DNA from: Bradyrhizobium_A sp052115025
GTDB lineage: Bacteria; Pseudomonadota; Alphaproteobacteria; Rhizobiales; Xanthobacteraceae
Direction of reading: 5' to 3'
Length of the DNA stretch: 64,000 nt
Assembly (NCBI RefSeq): GCF_052115025.1
Contig: NZ_JBFRFW010000002.1
Coordinates: 434,001-498,000 of the forward strand
A program made the translations under genes and the position numbers. This document shows, piece after piece, positions 9,682 to 19,474 of the stretch (the first letter of the stretch is position 1; each line of letters begins with the position of its first letter). The notes beneath the pieces were generated by a model. That model did no database searches and had not been told where the DNA came from. It was given only the letters and a program-made list of their open reading frames with translations.

Positions 9682-9755
9682 TTGACGCGTTTTCTTCACG
9701 CGAACTGGTGCCCACCCCCGGATCAGGTCCGGGACGTGCTTCGCCAGAAAGCGGT
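9682..9755. repeat. Short dispersed rhizobial-type repeat
   Basis: Between the convergent cupin and EamA genes is a segment with the wording ACGCGAACTGGTGCCCAC, followed by an inverted repeat CCCGGA (9717-9722) and TCCGGG (9728-9733). This resembles small palindromic elements that I recall being frequent between genes of Bradyrhizobium relatives. It may also serve as a bidirectional terminator. Confidence 0.45.
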
Positions 9756-10625
9756 TTAACGCACCCGGCGCAACAGATCGCGCGCAGCGATCAGGCCGCC
9801 GCCGGCGATCAGCACGGCGGCGATGGCCAGCGACGGCGTGGGCTGTGCGAAACCGGCGAGAATCAGGAAGCCGGTCGACAGCAGCGGCGTCGCATAGGAC
9901 AACGCACCGAGCAGGCGGATATCCCCCTGCTTCATGCCAATGTCCCAAACATAGAACGCAGCGCCCACCGGACCGAGCCCGAGCGCGATGACGCAGAACC
10001 ATTGCAGCGATGTCTGCGGCCAGACCGTGGTCTCCAGCGCCACATGGCACAGCCAGGCCAGCACCGCGGTCGCGGCACAGAAGCCGGCGACCGCATCGGT
10101 CGGCACCGCCTTGAGCCGGCGCGACATCACCGAATAGCCGGCCCAGATGAAGGCGGCGCACACCGCCGCCGCAAAGCCCGGCAGATAGTCGCCGGTCACC
10201 TGCGCGCCGCGACCGACCACCAGAAGCGCGGTGCCGGCGAGGCCGAGCAGCGCGCCAATGATGTGATGCGCGGCGAGCCGCTCGCCCGGCAGCAGCGCGG
10301 AGAACAGCACGATCAGCAGCGGCCAGAGATAATTGAGGAGGCCCGCTTCCGCCGGCGGCGCGAACCGCAGCGCCAGGAAGTACAGCGCGTGATAGCCGAA
10401 CAGCCCGCCGACCCCGACCAGCCACACCGTCCAGGGCTGACGCAGCGCGCGCGCCGCGCCGGGACGCCATAGCCAGGTCAACGGACCGACACAGGCGCCG
10501 AGCGCGAATGTCATGGCTGCGAGCTGGAAGGCGGGAATCCGGCCGGTGGCGACGGTAAGCGCTGCAAGCAGCGACCACATCACGATCGCGCCGAGACCAA
10601 TCAGAGTGGCGGAGCCTGGAGTCAT
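9756..10625 (-). CDS. EamA-family (DMT) transporter
   Basis: A 289-residue inner-membrane protein with about ten hydrophobic segments arranged as two EamA repeats (about 5-140 and 150-285), the pattern of drug/metabolite transporters. The YHALYFLALRFAPPAEAGLLNYLWPLL stretch resembles the YddG-like aromatic amino acid exporter branch. Substrate and direction are not decidable from sequence. It is convergent with the cupin gene and stands alone. Confidence 0.82.
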   Translation of the reverse strand: MTPGSATLIGLGAIVMWSLLAALTVATGRIPAFQLAAMTFALGACVGPLTWLWRPGAARALRQPWTVWLVGVGGLFGYHALYFLALRFAPPAEAGLLNYLWPLLIVLFSALLPGERLAAHHIIGALLGLAGTALLVVGRGAQVTGDYLPGFAAAVCAAFIWAGYSVMSRRLKAVPTDAVAGFCAATAVLAWLCHVALETTVWPQTSLQWFCVIALGLGPVGAAFYVWDIGMKQGDIRLLGALSYATPLLSTGFLILAGFAQPTPSLAIAAVLIAGGGLIAARDLLRRVR

Positions 10626-10734
10626 CGCCGCGTTATGGCAGAGCGCGGCGATTCGCGCTCTGCTTCTAACGTCGTATTCATTACGTCATCGCGACGACAG
10701 GCCGTCGCCGCCGCGGGCGGTCGCCCCAGCGGCC

Positions 10735-11460
10735 TCAGGCGTGATACTGGCCGCCGTTGATCGTCAGCGTCGAGCCGGTGATGTAACCGGCGTCGTCGGA
10801 CGCCAGGAAGACCACCGCACGCGCGATCTCCTCCGGCTCGCCGAGGCGATTGACCGGGATCATCGGCAGGATGCTCTTCTCGACCACGTCCTTCGGCACC
10901 GCTTGCACCATCTCGGTGTTGATGTAGCCCGGGCAGATCACGTTCACGGTGATGCCGCCGCGCGCGTTCTCCAGCGCCAGCGCCTTGGTGAAGCCGATAT
11001 CGCCGGCCTTGGCCGCGGAATAGTTGACCTGGCCGAACTGGCCCTTCTGGCCGTTGATCGACGAGATATTGATGATGCGGCCGAACTTACGCGCGCGCAT
11101 GCCCTCGATGACCGGCCGTGTCATGTTGAACAGCGAGCCGAGGTTGGTGTTGATCACCGCATTCCATTGCTCCAGCGTCATCTTGTGGAAGGCGCCGTCG
11201 CGGGTGATGCCGGCATTGTTGACCAGCACATCGACCGGACCGAGCTCGTCCTCGACCTTCTTGATCCCCTCGGAGCAGGCGTCGAACGAGGCGACATCCC
11301 ATTTGTAGACGGGAATGTGTGTCTCGGCCTTGAACTTGTTCGCGGCCTCGTCGTTGCCGGCATAGCTCGCGGCAACCTTGTAACCGGCTGCCTTCAACGC
11401 CTTGCTGATCGCCGCACCGATCCCTCGCGTCCCACCCGTCACCAACGCTACACGTGCCAT
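10735..11460 (-). CDS. phaB: Acetoacetyl-CoA reductase
   Basis: PhaB reduces acetoacetyl-CoA to (R)-3-hydroxybutyryl-CoA with NADPH, the second step of polyhydroxybutyrate synthesis. The 241-residue short-chain dehydrogenase has the cofactor motif TGGTRGIG (8-15), the NNAG motif, a catalytic Ser in NISSING, the YSAAK catalytic Tyr/Lys pair, and the family end TGSTLTINGGQYHA. The upstream AGGAGGACC-like ribosome site is strong. It lies downstream of phaA on the same strand, but a hairpin terminator separates them, so phaB probably has its own promoter in the 115 bases between terminator and start. Confidence 0.96.
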   Translation of the reverse strand: MARVALVTGGTRGIGAAISKALKAAGYKVAASYAGNDEAANKFKAETHIPVYKWDVASFDACSEGIKKVEDELGPVDVLVNNAGITRDGAFHKMTLEQWNAVINTNLGSLFNMTRPVIEGMRARKFGRIINISSINGQKGQFGQVNYSAAKAGDIGFTKALALENARGGITVNVICPGYINTEMVQAVPKDVVEKSILPMIPVNRLGEPEEIARAVVFLASDDAGYITGSTLTINGGQYHA

Positions 11461-11574
11461 GCTCAGGTCCTCCTTGACGTGATCAGCCGATTTTTATCGT
11501 TGTCAAAGTATTCCGAGCAATTGTGAGAACTGCAAGACCAAAACTTGACGAATGATCCGGCAAACAAGCCGGCA

Positions 11575-11605
11575 AACAAAAATGCCCGGCACGAGGCCGG
11601 GCATT
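11575..11605 (-). terminator. Rho-independent terminator after phaA
   Basis: On the minus strand a nine-base-pair stem (arms 11582-11590 and 11596-11604, ATGCCCGGC/GCCGGGCAT) with a five-base loop is followed by TTTTTGTTTG. It sits 46 bases beyond the phaA stop codon. Confidence 0.85.
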
Positions 11606-11650
11606 CGAGAGTAAGCTAGCGAATTGTGCGACGCGCTGACGCGCGGCGTA

Positions 11651-12826
<1,176 letters not shown>

Positions 12827-12870
12827 GAGATTTCTCCTTGGCTTGAGTATCGGGGGCACAGGCCCGTGCC

Positions 12871-12919
12871 GGGGCTGGCAGAGCGAGGTCTCGAACCTAT
12901 CCTGTTGAGCTACGGCAGG
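12871..12919 (-). pseudogene. Possible tRNA relic lacking the anticodon arm
   Basis: Read on the minus strand, GTAGCTCAACAGGATAG matches a tRNA D-arm and is followed directly by GGTTCGAGACCTCG, a T-arm core. The anticodon arm, variable loop and 5' half of the T stem are missing, and the flanking acceptor halves do not pair. It looks like an internally deleted tRNA gene, though chance resemblance cannot be excluded. Confidence 0.4.
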
Positions 12920-13335
12920 TGTGTCAATCGGCCTGTGCCGCGAATCGCGGAGCGCGCCGGCCGGCTATGCCCGCGCCTCCGGAACGGCCGCCGCGCGAAG
13001 GCCGAAACCTGCCATTTCCGGCGAAAAGACACCATCGACTACGCCCTCCCGAGCCGGCCTGCGGCCCGGCCTTGCCAGACCCGCAGGGGCGCGGCCGTCG
13101 CGAACGCACGCTCGCCCGCTCACACGGCCCCGGACGCAGCAGCCCGCCCATGGTCGTTGCCGCCCGCGCGCGAACGCGCCAAGCCGCTACGCCACCACGA
13201 GGGTGCTAGGGCATTAACTGTGCTGCACAAAACGGTAGCCGAGCGGTTCCGGACATGCTTACTTTGTTGCGTTGCATTGACCTTCCCCTCGGCAGTGTCC
13301 GGTGAACTGCCAAATCTCTTTAGCGTGTGAGACCC
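12920..13335. other. Intergenic region phaA-phaR
   Basis: No gene is supported in these 416 bases between the divergent phaA and phaR. The part near phaR is less GC-rich and must carry the phaR promoter. Two short tRNA-D-arm-like phrases (around 13178-13196 on the minus strand and 13235-13250 on the plus strand) were noticed but do not fold into tRNAs. Confidence 0.4.
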
Positions 13336-13944
13336 ATGGCGAAGTCAGAAACACCCATCACGATCAAGAAATACGCCAACCGTCGGCTCTACAACACAGG
13401 CACCAGCACCTACGTCACGCTCGAGGATCTGGCCGCGATGGTGAAGGACGGCGAGGACTTCCTCGTCTACGACGCCAAGACCGGCGACGACATTACCCGC
13501 TCGGTGCTCGCGCAAATCATTTTCGAGCAGGAGAACAAGGCCGGCCAGAATCTGTTGCCGACCACCTTCCTGCGCCAGCTCATTCGTTTCTACGGCGACA
13601 GCATGCAGATGGTGGTGCCGAAGTATCTCGAGGCCTCGATCGAATCGCTCACCCGTGAGCAGGAGAAGTTCCGCAAGCAGATGACGAGCGCGTTCGGCAG
13701 CGGCCCGTTTGCGCCTCTGGAGGAGCAGGTTCGTCGCAACATGGAGCTGTTCGAGCGCACCTTTGCGATGTTCAAGCCGTTCGGCCTGGGGTCGCTGCGC
13801 AAGGAGCCCGAGCCGGAACCAGAGCTGCCGGCAACGCCGGACAGCGCGCCGGAACCCGACGACATCGACAAGCTGCGGCGCCAGATGAAGGACATGCAGG
13901 ACCGCCTCGACAGAATGTCGAAGGAACCCGAAAAGAAGGAGTGA
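13336..13944 (+). CDS. phaR: Polyhydroxyalkanoate synthesis repressor
   Basis: PhaR is a DNA- and PHB-binding regulator that represses phasin genes until polymer granules titrate it away. The 202-residue protein has the N-terminal PHB/PHA accumulation DNA-binding domain (about 8-68, ITIKKYANRRLYNT), a second PHB-accumulation regulatory domain (about 70-150), a Pro/Glu-rich linker (about 160-180) and a short C-terminal coiled coil (DIDKLRRQMKDMQDRLDRM). I start at the ATG at 13336 rather than a GTG three codons upstream. It is transcribed divergently from phaA and ends in a strong terminator. Confidence 0.95.
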   Translation: MAKSETPITIKKYANRRLYNTGTSTYVTLEDLAAMVKDGEDFLVYDAKTGDDITRSVLAQIIFEQENKAGQNLLPTTFLRQLIRFYGDSMQMVVPKYLEASIESLTREQEKFRKQMTSAFGSGPFAPLEEQVRRNMELFERTFAMFKPFGLGSLRKEPEPEPELPATPDSAPEPDDIDKLRRQMKDMQDRLDRMSKEPEKKE

Positions 13945-13982
13945 CGTTCGGGCCGAACACGCCTGCAACGCACGACACCATC

Positions 13983-14016
13983 AAGCGCTGCCGCACACCG
14001 GCAGCGCTTTTCCTTT
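13983..14016 (+). terminator. Rho-independent terminator after phaR
   Basis: A perfect eleven-base-pair stem (13983-13993 and 13999-14009, AAGCGCTGCCG/CGGCAGCGCTT) with a five-base loop is followed by TTCCTTTT. It lies 38 bases after phaR and may also end the convergent EAL gene. Confidence 0.88.
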
Positions 14017-14051
14017 TCCATCGCGTGGACAGCACCGCCCCGCGCGCACTG

Positions 14052-15839
14052 TCAGCCCGCGACGGAGCGCCCGCCAAACGCCGGCTTGGCCCATGGCCGC
14101 TCGGGCGTGGCAAGCCCGGTGAGCCGGCCCTGGATGTAGTCACAGCCCCAGCTGTCCAGCAGCGTCGCGGATTCCTCGTCCTGCACCCATTCGGCGACCG
14201 TCTTGATGCCGAGCCGATGGGCGAGATCGATCAGGGTCTGCACGAAGGCGCGGTCATCGGACGAATGCGGAATGTTCTGCACGAACGCGCCATCGATCTT
14301 GACGAGATCGACGCCGAGCTTGCGCAGGTTGCGGAACGAGGTATTGCCGGCGCCGAAATCGTCGATCGCGATCCGGCTGCCGAACTTCTTCAGCCGCGTC
14401 ACGAAGCCACGCACGTCGTCGATGTCCTGGATCGCCACCGTCTCGGTGATCTCAACGATCAGCCGCTCGGCAACACCGGGGTGCGCCCGCAGCAGAATCT
14501 CGATGCGCGACCACCACTCCGGATCCATGGTGGTTTCCGGCGAGATGTTGAGGCTGAGCTGGATCTGCGGCGCCGTGGCGAGCTCGGCGACGACCAGTTC
14601 GAGCACCCGCTGATCGACGAGGTGGATCAACCCCAGCTTCTCCGCGACCGGAACGATGTCCGGCGCCAGCAGCAATTCGCCACTGTCCTGGCGCATCCGC
14701 ACGAGGCACTCGTGAAAGGCGACCGCGCGGGAGCGCAGGTCGACTACCGGCTCATAGGCCACCACCACGCGACGCTCGTTGAGGGCGCTGACAATCTCAT
14801 CGGTGACACGGATGTTGACCCGGCGCTGCGCTTCGCGCTCGACATTGGGCCGCCACGTGAGGAAGGTGCCGCGACGGCGTGCCTTGGCCCGTTCCAGCGC
14901 CTCCTGGGCGCGCACCATCGCCTCTTCGGCGGACCGTGCATGGCGGGGCATGCTGACCGCGCCGATCGATGCCGTCAGCGATACCGGCCCGGACTTCGTC
15001 GGCACCACGTCATGCCGAATCGCGGCCAGGAAACGCTCGGAAGCGATCGTCATCTGGTCGGCAGTACAGTTCTTCAGGATCAGGCCGAACTTGTTGCCGG
15101 AGAAACGGCCGAGCACGTCGCCGCCGCGCAACCGCGCGCGAAGCCGCTGGGCGATCTCCACGATCACCTCGTCGGCGACATCGAACCCGAAGGCCTCGTT
15201 GATGTGCGCCAGATGATCGACGCCGACCAGCATGAAGCCGGACGGCGTGCGAAAGCGCGCCGCCTCCTCGATCGCTTCGGCAAGCGCCGCCGCCAGCTGC
15301 GTGCGGTTGAGCGCTCCGGTCAGCGGATCACATTGCGACAGCTTCAGCAGTTGCTCGTCACGGGCGTGGCGCTCGTTGTTGAGGCGCACGACCCCCTGCA
15401 CGCGCGCTGGCGCACCGTCGAGTCCGGCAAACCAGCACCCGGTTTCCTCGAGCCACAGCACCTCGGCGGTCGCATGAAGGCGCACACCATATTCAATCTG
15501 GTAGGCAACGCCACTGCCGGCATCGCTGCGGCCCGGCGCCAGCACCGCGTCGGTCCGGATGCTGCGTGCCGGCTCGATCAGCTGCGCAAACGCGCTGCCG
15601 CTGGCAAGCGCTTCGGAAGGCAGGCCGGCGAACAGCCGCGTGGCCGCTTCGCTCCAGCCCATCGCATCGCTGGCGAGATCCCAGATGAACGTCGCCTGCC
15701 CGAGCGCGGCGAGCACCGCCGCGGCGTCGGGACCATCGGACGCCGGCGCAACCGCCCCGGACGCGGAGTCCGGTCGCCTGGCAGCACTCCTAGCCGTCGG
15801 AATAACAGCCGGTTTCAAGGTCGCCTCGTTGCGGCACAC
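14052..15839 (-). CDS. PAS-GGDEF(degenerate)-EAL cyclic-di-GMP phosphodiesterase
   Basis: A 595-residue signalling protein. Residues 40-155 resemble a PAS sensor, 160-330 a GGDEF domain and 345-580 an EAL domain; no membrane segment is visible, so it is probably cytoplasmic. The cyclase signature is S-G-N-K-F at 247-251, so catalytic acidic residues are lost and the domain is probably regulatory. The EAL domain keeps the expected metal and catalytic residues: Glu377 (as ECL), Asn431, Glu463, Asp493-Asp494, Lys514, Glu550 and Gln570. It therefore likely hydrolyses cyclic-di-GMP to pGpG. The input signal is unknown. Confidence 0.9.
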   Translation of the reverse strand: MCRNEATLKPAVIPTARSAARRPDSASGAVAPASDGPDAAAVLAALGQATFIWDLASDAMGWSEAATRLFAGLPSEALASGSAFAQLIEPARSIRTDAVLAPGRSDAGSGVAYQIEYGVRLHATAEVLWLEETGCWFAGLDGAPARVQGVVRLNNERHARDEQLLKLSQCDPLTGALNRTQLAAALAEAIEEAARFRTPSGFMLVGVDHLAHINEAFGFDVADEVIVEIAQRLRARLRGGDVLGRFSGNKFGLILKNCTADQMTIASERFLAAIRHDVVPTKSGPVSLTASIGAVSMPRHARSAEEAMVRAQEALERAKARRRGTFLTWRPNVEREAQRRVNIRVTDEIVSALNERRVVVAYEPVVDLRSRAVAFHECLVRMRQDSGELLLAPDIVPVAEKLGLIHLVDQRVLELVVAELATAPQIQLSLNISPETTMDPEWWSRIEILLRAHPGVAERLIVEITETVAIQDIDDVRGFVTRLKKFGSRIAIDDFGAGNTSFRNLRKLGVDLVKIDGAFVQNIPHSSDDRAFVQTLIDLAHRLGIKTVAEWVQDEESATLLDSWGCDYIQGRLTGLATPERPWAKPAFGGRSVAG

Positions 15840-16017
15840 CGCAGATGATTCGCACCATGAGGATAACGTCTTTGACGCACCAGATTATGCCGAGTTCCTA
15901 AAGAACTTAAAAATCGTCGCATCCGAACCGCCGGTAGCGTCCTGCCGGAGGGGTTCGGCACGCCCCTTGCGATGACGGTCTCAGGAGGGACTTCCTGTCC
16001 CAAAACGAGACACGACC

Positions 16018-16299
16018 ATGTTCGAAGATGACGCATCCGGCGCACCCCAGGGCCGCTCAGGCTCCTCCCGCACCGCGCTGGTGCCGCTCACGCCGACGTC
16101 GGCAGGACCTTCCCTGGGGCGGACCCGCCCGGATTCCTGCTTCGTGACCCAGCTGATCGCCACCGCGACACACGTGCCACAGACCCGGACCCTGTGCCGG
16201 GCAAGCCCGCAGGATGCGCAGGCGAGCTACCGGGCGACCGCCCGCCGCTCACAGCCGCAGCCGGCGGCCCGCGCGACCGGCGCCGCCCGCGTCGCCTAG
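16018..16299 (+). CDS. Small hypothetical protein
   Basis: A 93-residue basic protein I cannot assign to a named family. The core RPDSCFVTQLIATATHVPQTR and the following RASPQDAQASYRAT resemble short proteins common in Rhizobiales, and the frame has sensible codon use. The N-terminus is Ser/Gly-rich and the C-terminus Ala/Arg-rich. It stands alone, divergent from the EAL gene and convergent with the membrane protein at 16448. Confidence 0.55.
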   Translation: MFEDDASGAPQGRSGSSRTALVPLTPTSAGPSLGRTRPDSCFVTQLIATATHVPQTRTLCRASPQDAQASYRATARRSQPQPAARATGAARVA

Positions 16300-16447
16300 A
16301 GCGGGGCGACGGTTCGCGCGAAGACAACGCCTCAAAGCAAATAGCGGGAGCGCGTGGCCGCGCGAAGACCAAGCCTCAAGACAATACACCGTGCGCGCGC
16401 AAGCGGGCGCACGCAAGACGAACGGGACACTTCGGGATCGGGCGGCT

Positions 16448-17059
16448 TCAGCGGCTCGGCTGATCGACCGGCGGAGCACCTGCCGGCAGGCCGGGCGCGG
16501 GCGTCACGCTCGGCGCCCCCTGGACGCTGCGGGCCGGCTCCATGGTGGCCATCGGCGGCGGCGGCTCGGTCTCGCGGGCCGGCTCCGGCGCGGGCGCGAC
16601 AGGAGCGGCGGCAGCCTTCGGCGGTTCGGGAACCGCAACCGGCGCGGGCTCCGCGGCAACGCTCGGCGCCACGGTCGCACGGCGGCGGTTCTCCCGCCGC
16701 AGGCGCAACGACACGCCGGCGAGGAAATCGACCAGCGCCAGCACGGTCAGCAGGAAGAACACGGACGTTGCGAACTGCGGCAGCAGCAGGAATTCTGCCA
16801 CCGCGCCAGCCAGAACCAGCAGCGCCAGGAAATGGTCGGTGAAGTATTTGCCGCCGGGGCGTGCGGCCTTGATCACCTCGAACAGCAGCAACAGCATGCC
16901 GAGAGCGACCAGGATATCGCCGAAGGTCACCTTCCAGGTGGCCTTCGACATCAGCGTCACCGTGATCAGCGGGTCGGTGAACGACACCCCCGGCATCAGG
17001 AAGACGATGATATTGACGATGGCGAGCGGGATCAGAAGCAGCGGGAAACCGACCAGCAT
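16448..17059 (-). CDS. Membrane protein with Pro/Ala-rich cytoplasmic or periplasmic tail
   Basis: A 203-residue protein of unknown function. About four hydrophobic helices fill residues 1-120 (including FPLLLIPLAIVNIIVFLMPG and FFLLTVLALVDFLAG). A basic stop (RLRRENRRR) follows, then an 80-residue tail rich in Pro, Ala, Glu and Val. It starts at the ATG encoding MLVGFPLLL. A closely related but frameshifted copy lies at 58141-58767 in the same orientation. I do not recognise the family. Confidence 0.8.
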   Translation of the reverse strand: MLVGFPLLLIPLAIVNIIVFLMPGVSFTDPLITVTLMSKATWKVTFGDILVALGMLLLLFEVIKAARPGGKYFTDHFLALLVLAGAVAEFLLLPQFATSVFFLLTVLALVDFLAGVSLRLRRENRRRATVAPSVAAEPAPVAVPEPPKAAAAPVAPAPEPARETEPPPPMATMEPARSVQGAPSVTPAPGLPAGAPPVDQPSR

Positions 17060-17122
17060 CGGCGAGGCCTTCCTCTCGATGGGGACATCAACGCCCGGCG
17101 CGCCCCGCGCCCCACGCCATCA

Positions 17123-17163
17123 TATCGAAGAATCATCGTATCGGAGAATCATCGTACCGGAGA
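17123..17163. repeat. Three short tandem repeats
   Basis: Two near-identical 16-base units, TATCGAAGAATCATCG (17123-17138) and TATCGGAGAATCATCG (17139-17154), are followed by a partial third. They lie upstream of the minus-strand membrane-protein gene. Confidence 0.7.
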
Positions 17164-17252
17164 CTGCCTGACGCCCGCCGCCTGGGGCGACGCGCGGGCA
17201 ATCTCCGATCCCGCCGTGCCGCAGGGCGCGGCGCAGCCGTCAGATGCGCCGA

Positions 17253-17438
17253 TCAGGCGTCCTTCTTCGGCTTCAGGACCTGGCGGCCCTTGTACATGCC
17301 GGTCTTGAGGTCGAGGTGGTGCGGACGGCGCAGTTCGCCGGAGTCCTTGTCCTCGACATAGGTCGGCGACTTGAGAGCGTCGGCGGAGCGACGCATGCCA
17401 CGCCGCGAGGGCGAAGTTTTTCTACGGGGAACGGCCAT
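17253..17438 (-). CDS. rpmF: 50S ribosomal protein L32
   Basis: A 61-residue basic ribosomal protein beginning MAVPRRKTSPSRRGMRRSAD, the signature of L32. It lacks the zinc-binding cysteines found in some L32 proteins (C- form). It is a component of the large subunit near the peptidyl-transferase exit region. It follows mtgA on the same strand after about 150 bases. Confidence 0.97.
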   Translation of the reverse strand: MAVPRRKTSPSRRGMRRSADALKSPTYVEDKDSGELRRPHHLDLKTGMYKGRQVLKPKKDA

Positions 17439-17591
17439 ATGAGTGGTCCTTGCAGGTGATCGTTCGAGCCATCGGCGCCCGCTCGCCCCCTTTTGACTTT
17501 GTTAAAGGTAAAGGGCGGCTCGGCGGCGCCGCCGGCGCGAGCTCAAAATTCGGATTAAGGCCGGCCTTATAGAGGATGAAGGACGGCGAAT

Positions 17592-18491
17592 CTAGGGGGG
17601 CGAGGCCCCTGATTTTCCTGAAAAAGCGCCGCGGTTCCGGCCAAGGCACCCCGGCGCCCCCTGCGATTGCGCCCGAATGACATATTTTGCGGCGAGGCGA
17701 CGCACCCCCGGACCCGGATTCCGGGCACTGCGAACCACCGGATTGGGCAGGATCGCGGCCATCAGCGCTGCCTCGCGCGCTGACAGGGCTGCGGCCGGCC
17801 GGCCGAAGGCATAGGCCGCCCCCGCTTCGGCGCCAAACCGGCCTTCCGGCCCCCATTCAGCGATATTGAGATAGATTTCCAGGATCCGCCGCTTCGGCAG
17901 CACAAGGTCGATCCACAGTGCCAGCGGCAGTTCCAGCCCCTTGCGGACCACGCTGCGGCCCGGCCACAGGAACAGGTTTTTCGCCACCTGCTGGGTGATG
18001 GTCGAGCCGCCGCGCGCCACTTCGCCATCTTCGGCGTCCTCGATCACTTCGTGCAGGGCGCCCCAGTCGACGCCGTGGTGGCTGCAGAACCGGCCGTCCT
18101 CGGACGCGATCACCGTCCGCGGCAGCGCCGGCGCGATGGCATCGAGATCGACCCAGGTCCGTGTCATCGGTGCCCCGGTCAGGCGGCGCCACAGCATCAG
18201 CGTCGAGACCGGGTGGCCGGAACCGTAGGTCAGAACCAGCACGTAAGGCGCCGCCAGAACGATCACCACGATGAGGAGAAGGCTGCGGACAACGCGCAAG
18301 GGCTGTGCTACCGGCTCACGGACATTGCGATACGCGATCGTGGCAAGGCCCGCCCGGGCCGAACACGGCCGGTCGAGGCCCCCTCCCAGGGGGCCCTCAG
18401 CCCGGCCCCGCCCTCCTGCATATCCCGGATCGGCCCCGCGCTCCAGCAAGCGGCGCGGCGGGGGCGGCGGAATTGACGGAGCGGTGGCCAT
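17592..18491 (-). CDS. mtgA: Monofunctional biosynthetic peptidoglycan transglycosylase
   Basis: MtgA polymerises lipid II into glycan strands at the outer face of the inner membrane. The 299-residue protein has a Pro-rich disordered N-terminus, one membrane anchor (SLLLIVVIVLAAPYVLVL, about residues 70-88) and a GT51 domain. GT51 motifs are SEDGRFCSHHG with the catalytic Glu, GGSTITQQVAKNLFL, and RILEIYLNIAEWG. The frame continues far upstream, across the start of divergent ispA; I chose the ATG at 18491, which keeps the proteins apart. The usual family start is closer to the membrane anchor, so the N-terminal 60 residues are uncertain. Confidence 0.9.
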   Translation of the reverse strand: MATAPSIPPPPPRRLLERGADPGYAGGRGRAEGPLGGGLDRPCSARAGLATIAYRNVREPVAQPLRVVRSLLLIVVIVLAAPYVLVLTYGSGHPVSTLMLWRRLTGAPMTRTWVDLDAIAPALPRTVIASEDGRFCSHHGVDWGALHEVIEDAEDGEVARGGSTITQQVAKNLFLWPGRSVVRKGLELPLALWIDLVLPKRRILEIYLNIAEWGPEGRFGAEAGAAYAFGRPAAALSAREAALMAAILPNPVVRSARNPGPGVRRLAAKYVIRAQSQGAPGCLGRNRGAFSGKSGASPP

Positions 18492-18530
18492 GACCGATTG
18501 TCGCGGCGGATTTTTCTGGAGTTTTGCTGA

Positions 18531-19454
18531 ATGACCCTCGCTTCCCCGCAGGATTTCACCACGCGGCTCGACAAAACAGCCGAAGACACCGAAACCCTGC
18601 TCGGCCACATCCTGTCCGACGACGTCCTGGAGAACGAGATCGCGCGCCCGCAGCGCCTGATCGAAGCGATGCGCTACGGCAGCCTCAATGGCGGCAAGCG
18701 GCTGCGGCCGTTCCTGGTGGTGGAGAGCGCGGCGCTGTTCGATGTGCCCCGGCCCGGCGCGCTGCTCGCCGGCGCGGCGCTCGAGGCCATCCACTGCTAC
18801 TCGCTGGTCCATGACGACCTGCCGGCGATGGACAACAGCGACCTGCGCCGCGGCCGCCCCACCACCCACAAGGTCTATGACGACGCTACGGCCATTCTGG
18901 CGGGCGACGCGCTGCTGACCATCGCCTTCGACATCAGCACCCGCGACGAGATCCATCCCGACGCCGACGTGCGGCTGAAGCTGACCCGCGCGCTCGCCCG
19001 CGCCGCCGGCATCGGCGGCATGGCCGGCGGCCAGATGCTCGACCTCGCCGGCGAAGGCCGCTTCGGCGACAAGATCCAGCCCGACGTCGCGCGGCTGCAG
19101 CAGATGAAGACCGGCGCGCTGCTGCGCTTCGGCTGCCAGGCCGGCGCGATCCTCGGCCGGGCGTCGGATGCCCAGTACCAGGCGCTCGACGACTACGGCC
19201 GGGCGTTCGGCGAGGCGTTCCAGATCGCCGACGACCTCCTCGACATCGAGGGCGACGCCGCCGCGCTCGGCAAGCCCGCCGGCCAGGACGCCGCGCTCGG
19301 CAAGGCGACCTTTGTCACGCAGCTCGGCCTCGACGGCGCCAAGCAGCGCCTGCGCGACCTGCTGGCGACCGCCGACCGGGCGCTGGCGCCGTTCGGCGCC
19401 AAGGCCGACGTGCTGCGCGCCGCCGCCCGCTTCGTGGCGGAACGCAAGAACTGA
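18531..19454 (+). CDS. ispA: Farnesyl diphosphate synthase
   Basis: IspA joins isopentenyl diphosphate with dimethylallyl and geranyl diphosphates to give farnesyl diphosphate, feeding hopanoids, quinones and undecaprenyl carriers. The 307-residue protein has the first Asp-rich motif as DDLPAMD, typical of type II bacterial FPP synthases, and the second as DDLLD, with GGKRLRPFL and FQIADD conserved. It is followed 20 bases later by a DUF1345 gene in the same direction. Chain length C15 is inferred from motif type. Confidence 0.93.
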   Translation: MTLASPQDFTTRLDKTAEDTETLLGHILSDDVLENEIARPQRLIEAMRYGSLNGGKRLRPFLVVESAALFDVPRPGALLAGAALEAIHCYSLVHDDLPAMDNSDLRRGRPTTHKVYDDATAILAGDALLTIAFDISTRDEIHPDADVRLKLTRALARAAGIGGMAGGQMLDLAGEGRFGDKIQPDVARLQQMKTGALLRFGCQAGAILGRASDAQYQALDDYGRAFGEAFQIADDLLDIEGDAAALGKPAGQDAALGKATFVTQLGLDGAKQRLRDLLATADRALAPFGAKADVLRAAARFVAERKN

Positions 19455-19474
19455 GCCAGGGGTCCGGAGGCGCG

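Noticed and set aside
13178..13250. Two tRNA-D-arm-like phrases upstream of phaR
   Set aside because: No matching anticodon or T-arms could be placed at suitable distances, so they were not called as tRNAs.
13941..15848. A 635-codon plus-strand open frame
   Set aside because: It is antisense to the PAS-GGDEF-EAL gene, whose motifs are unmistakable.
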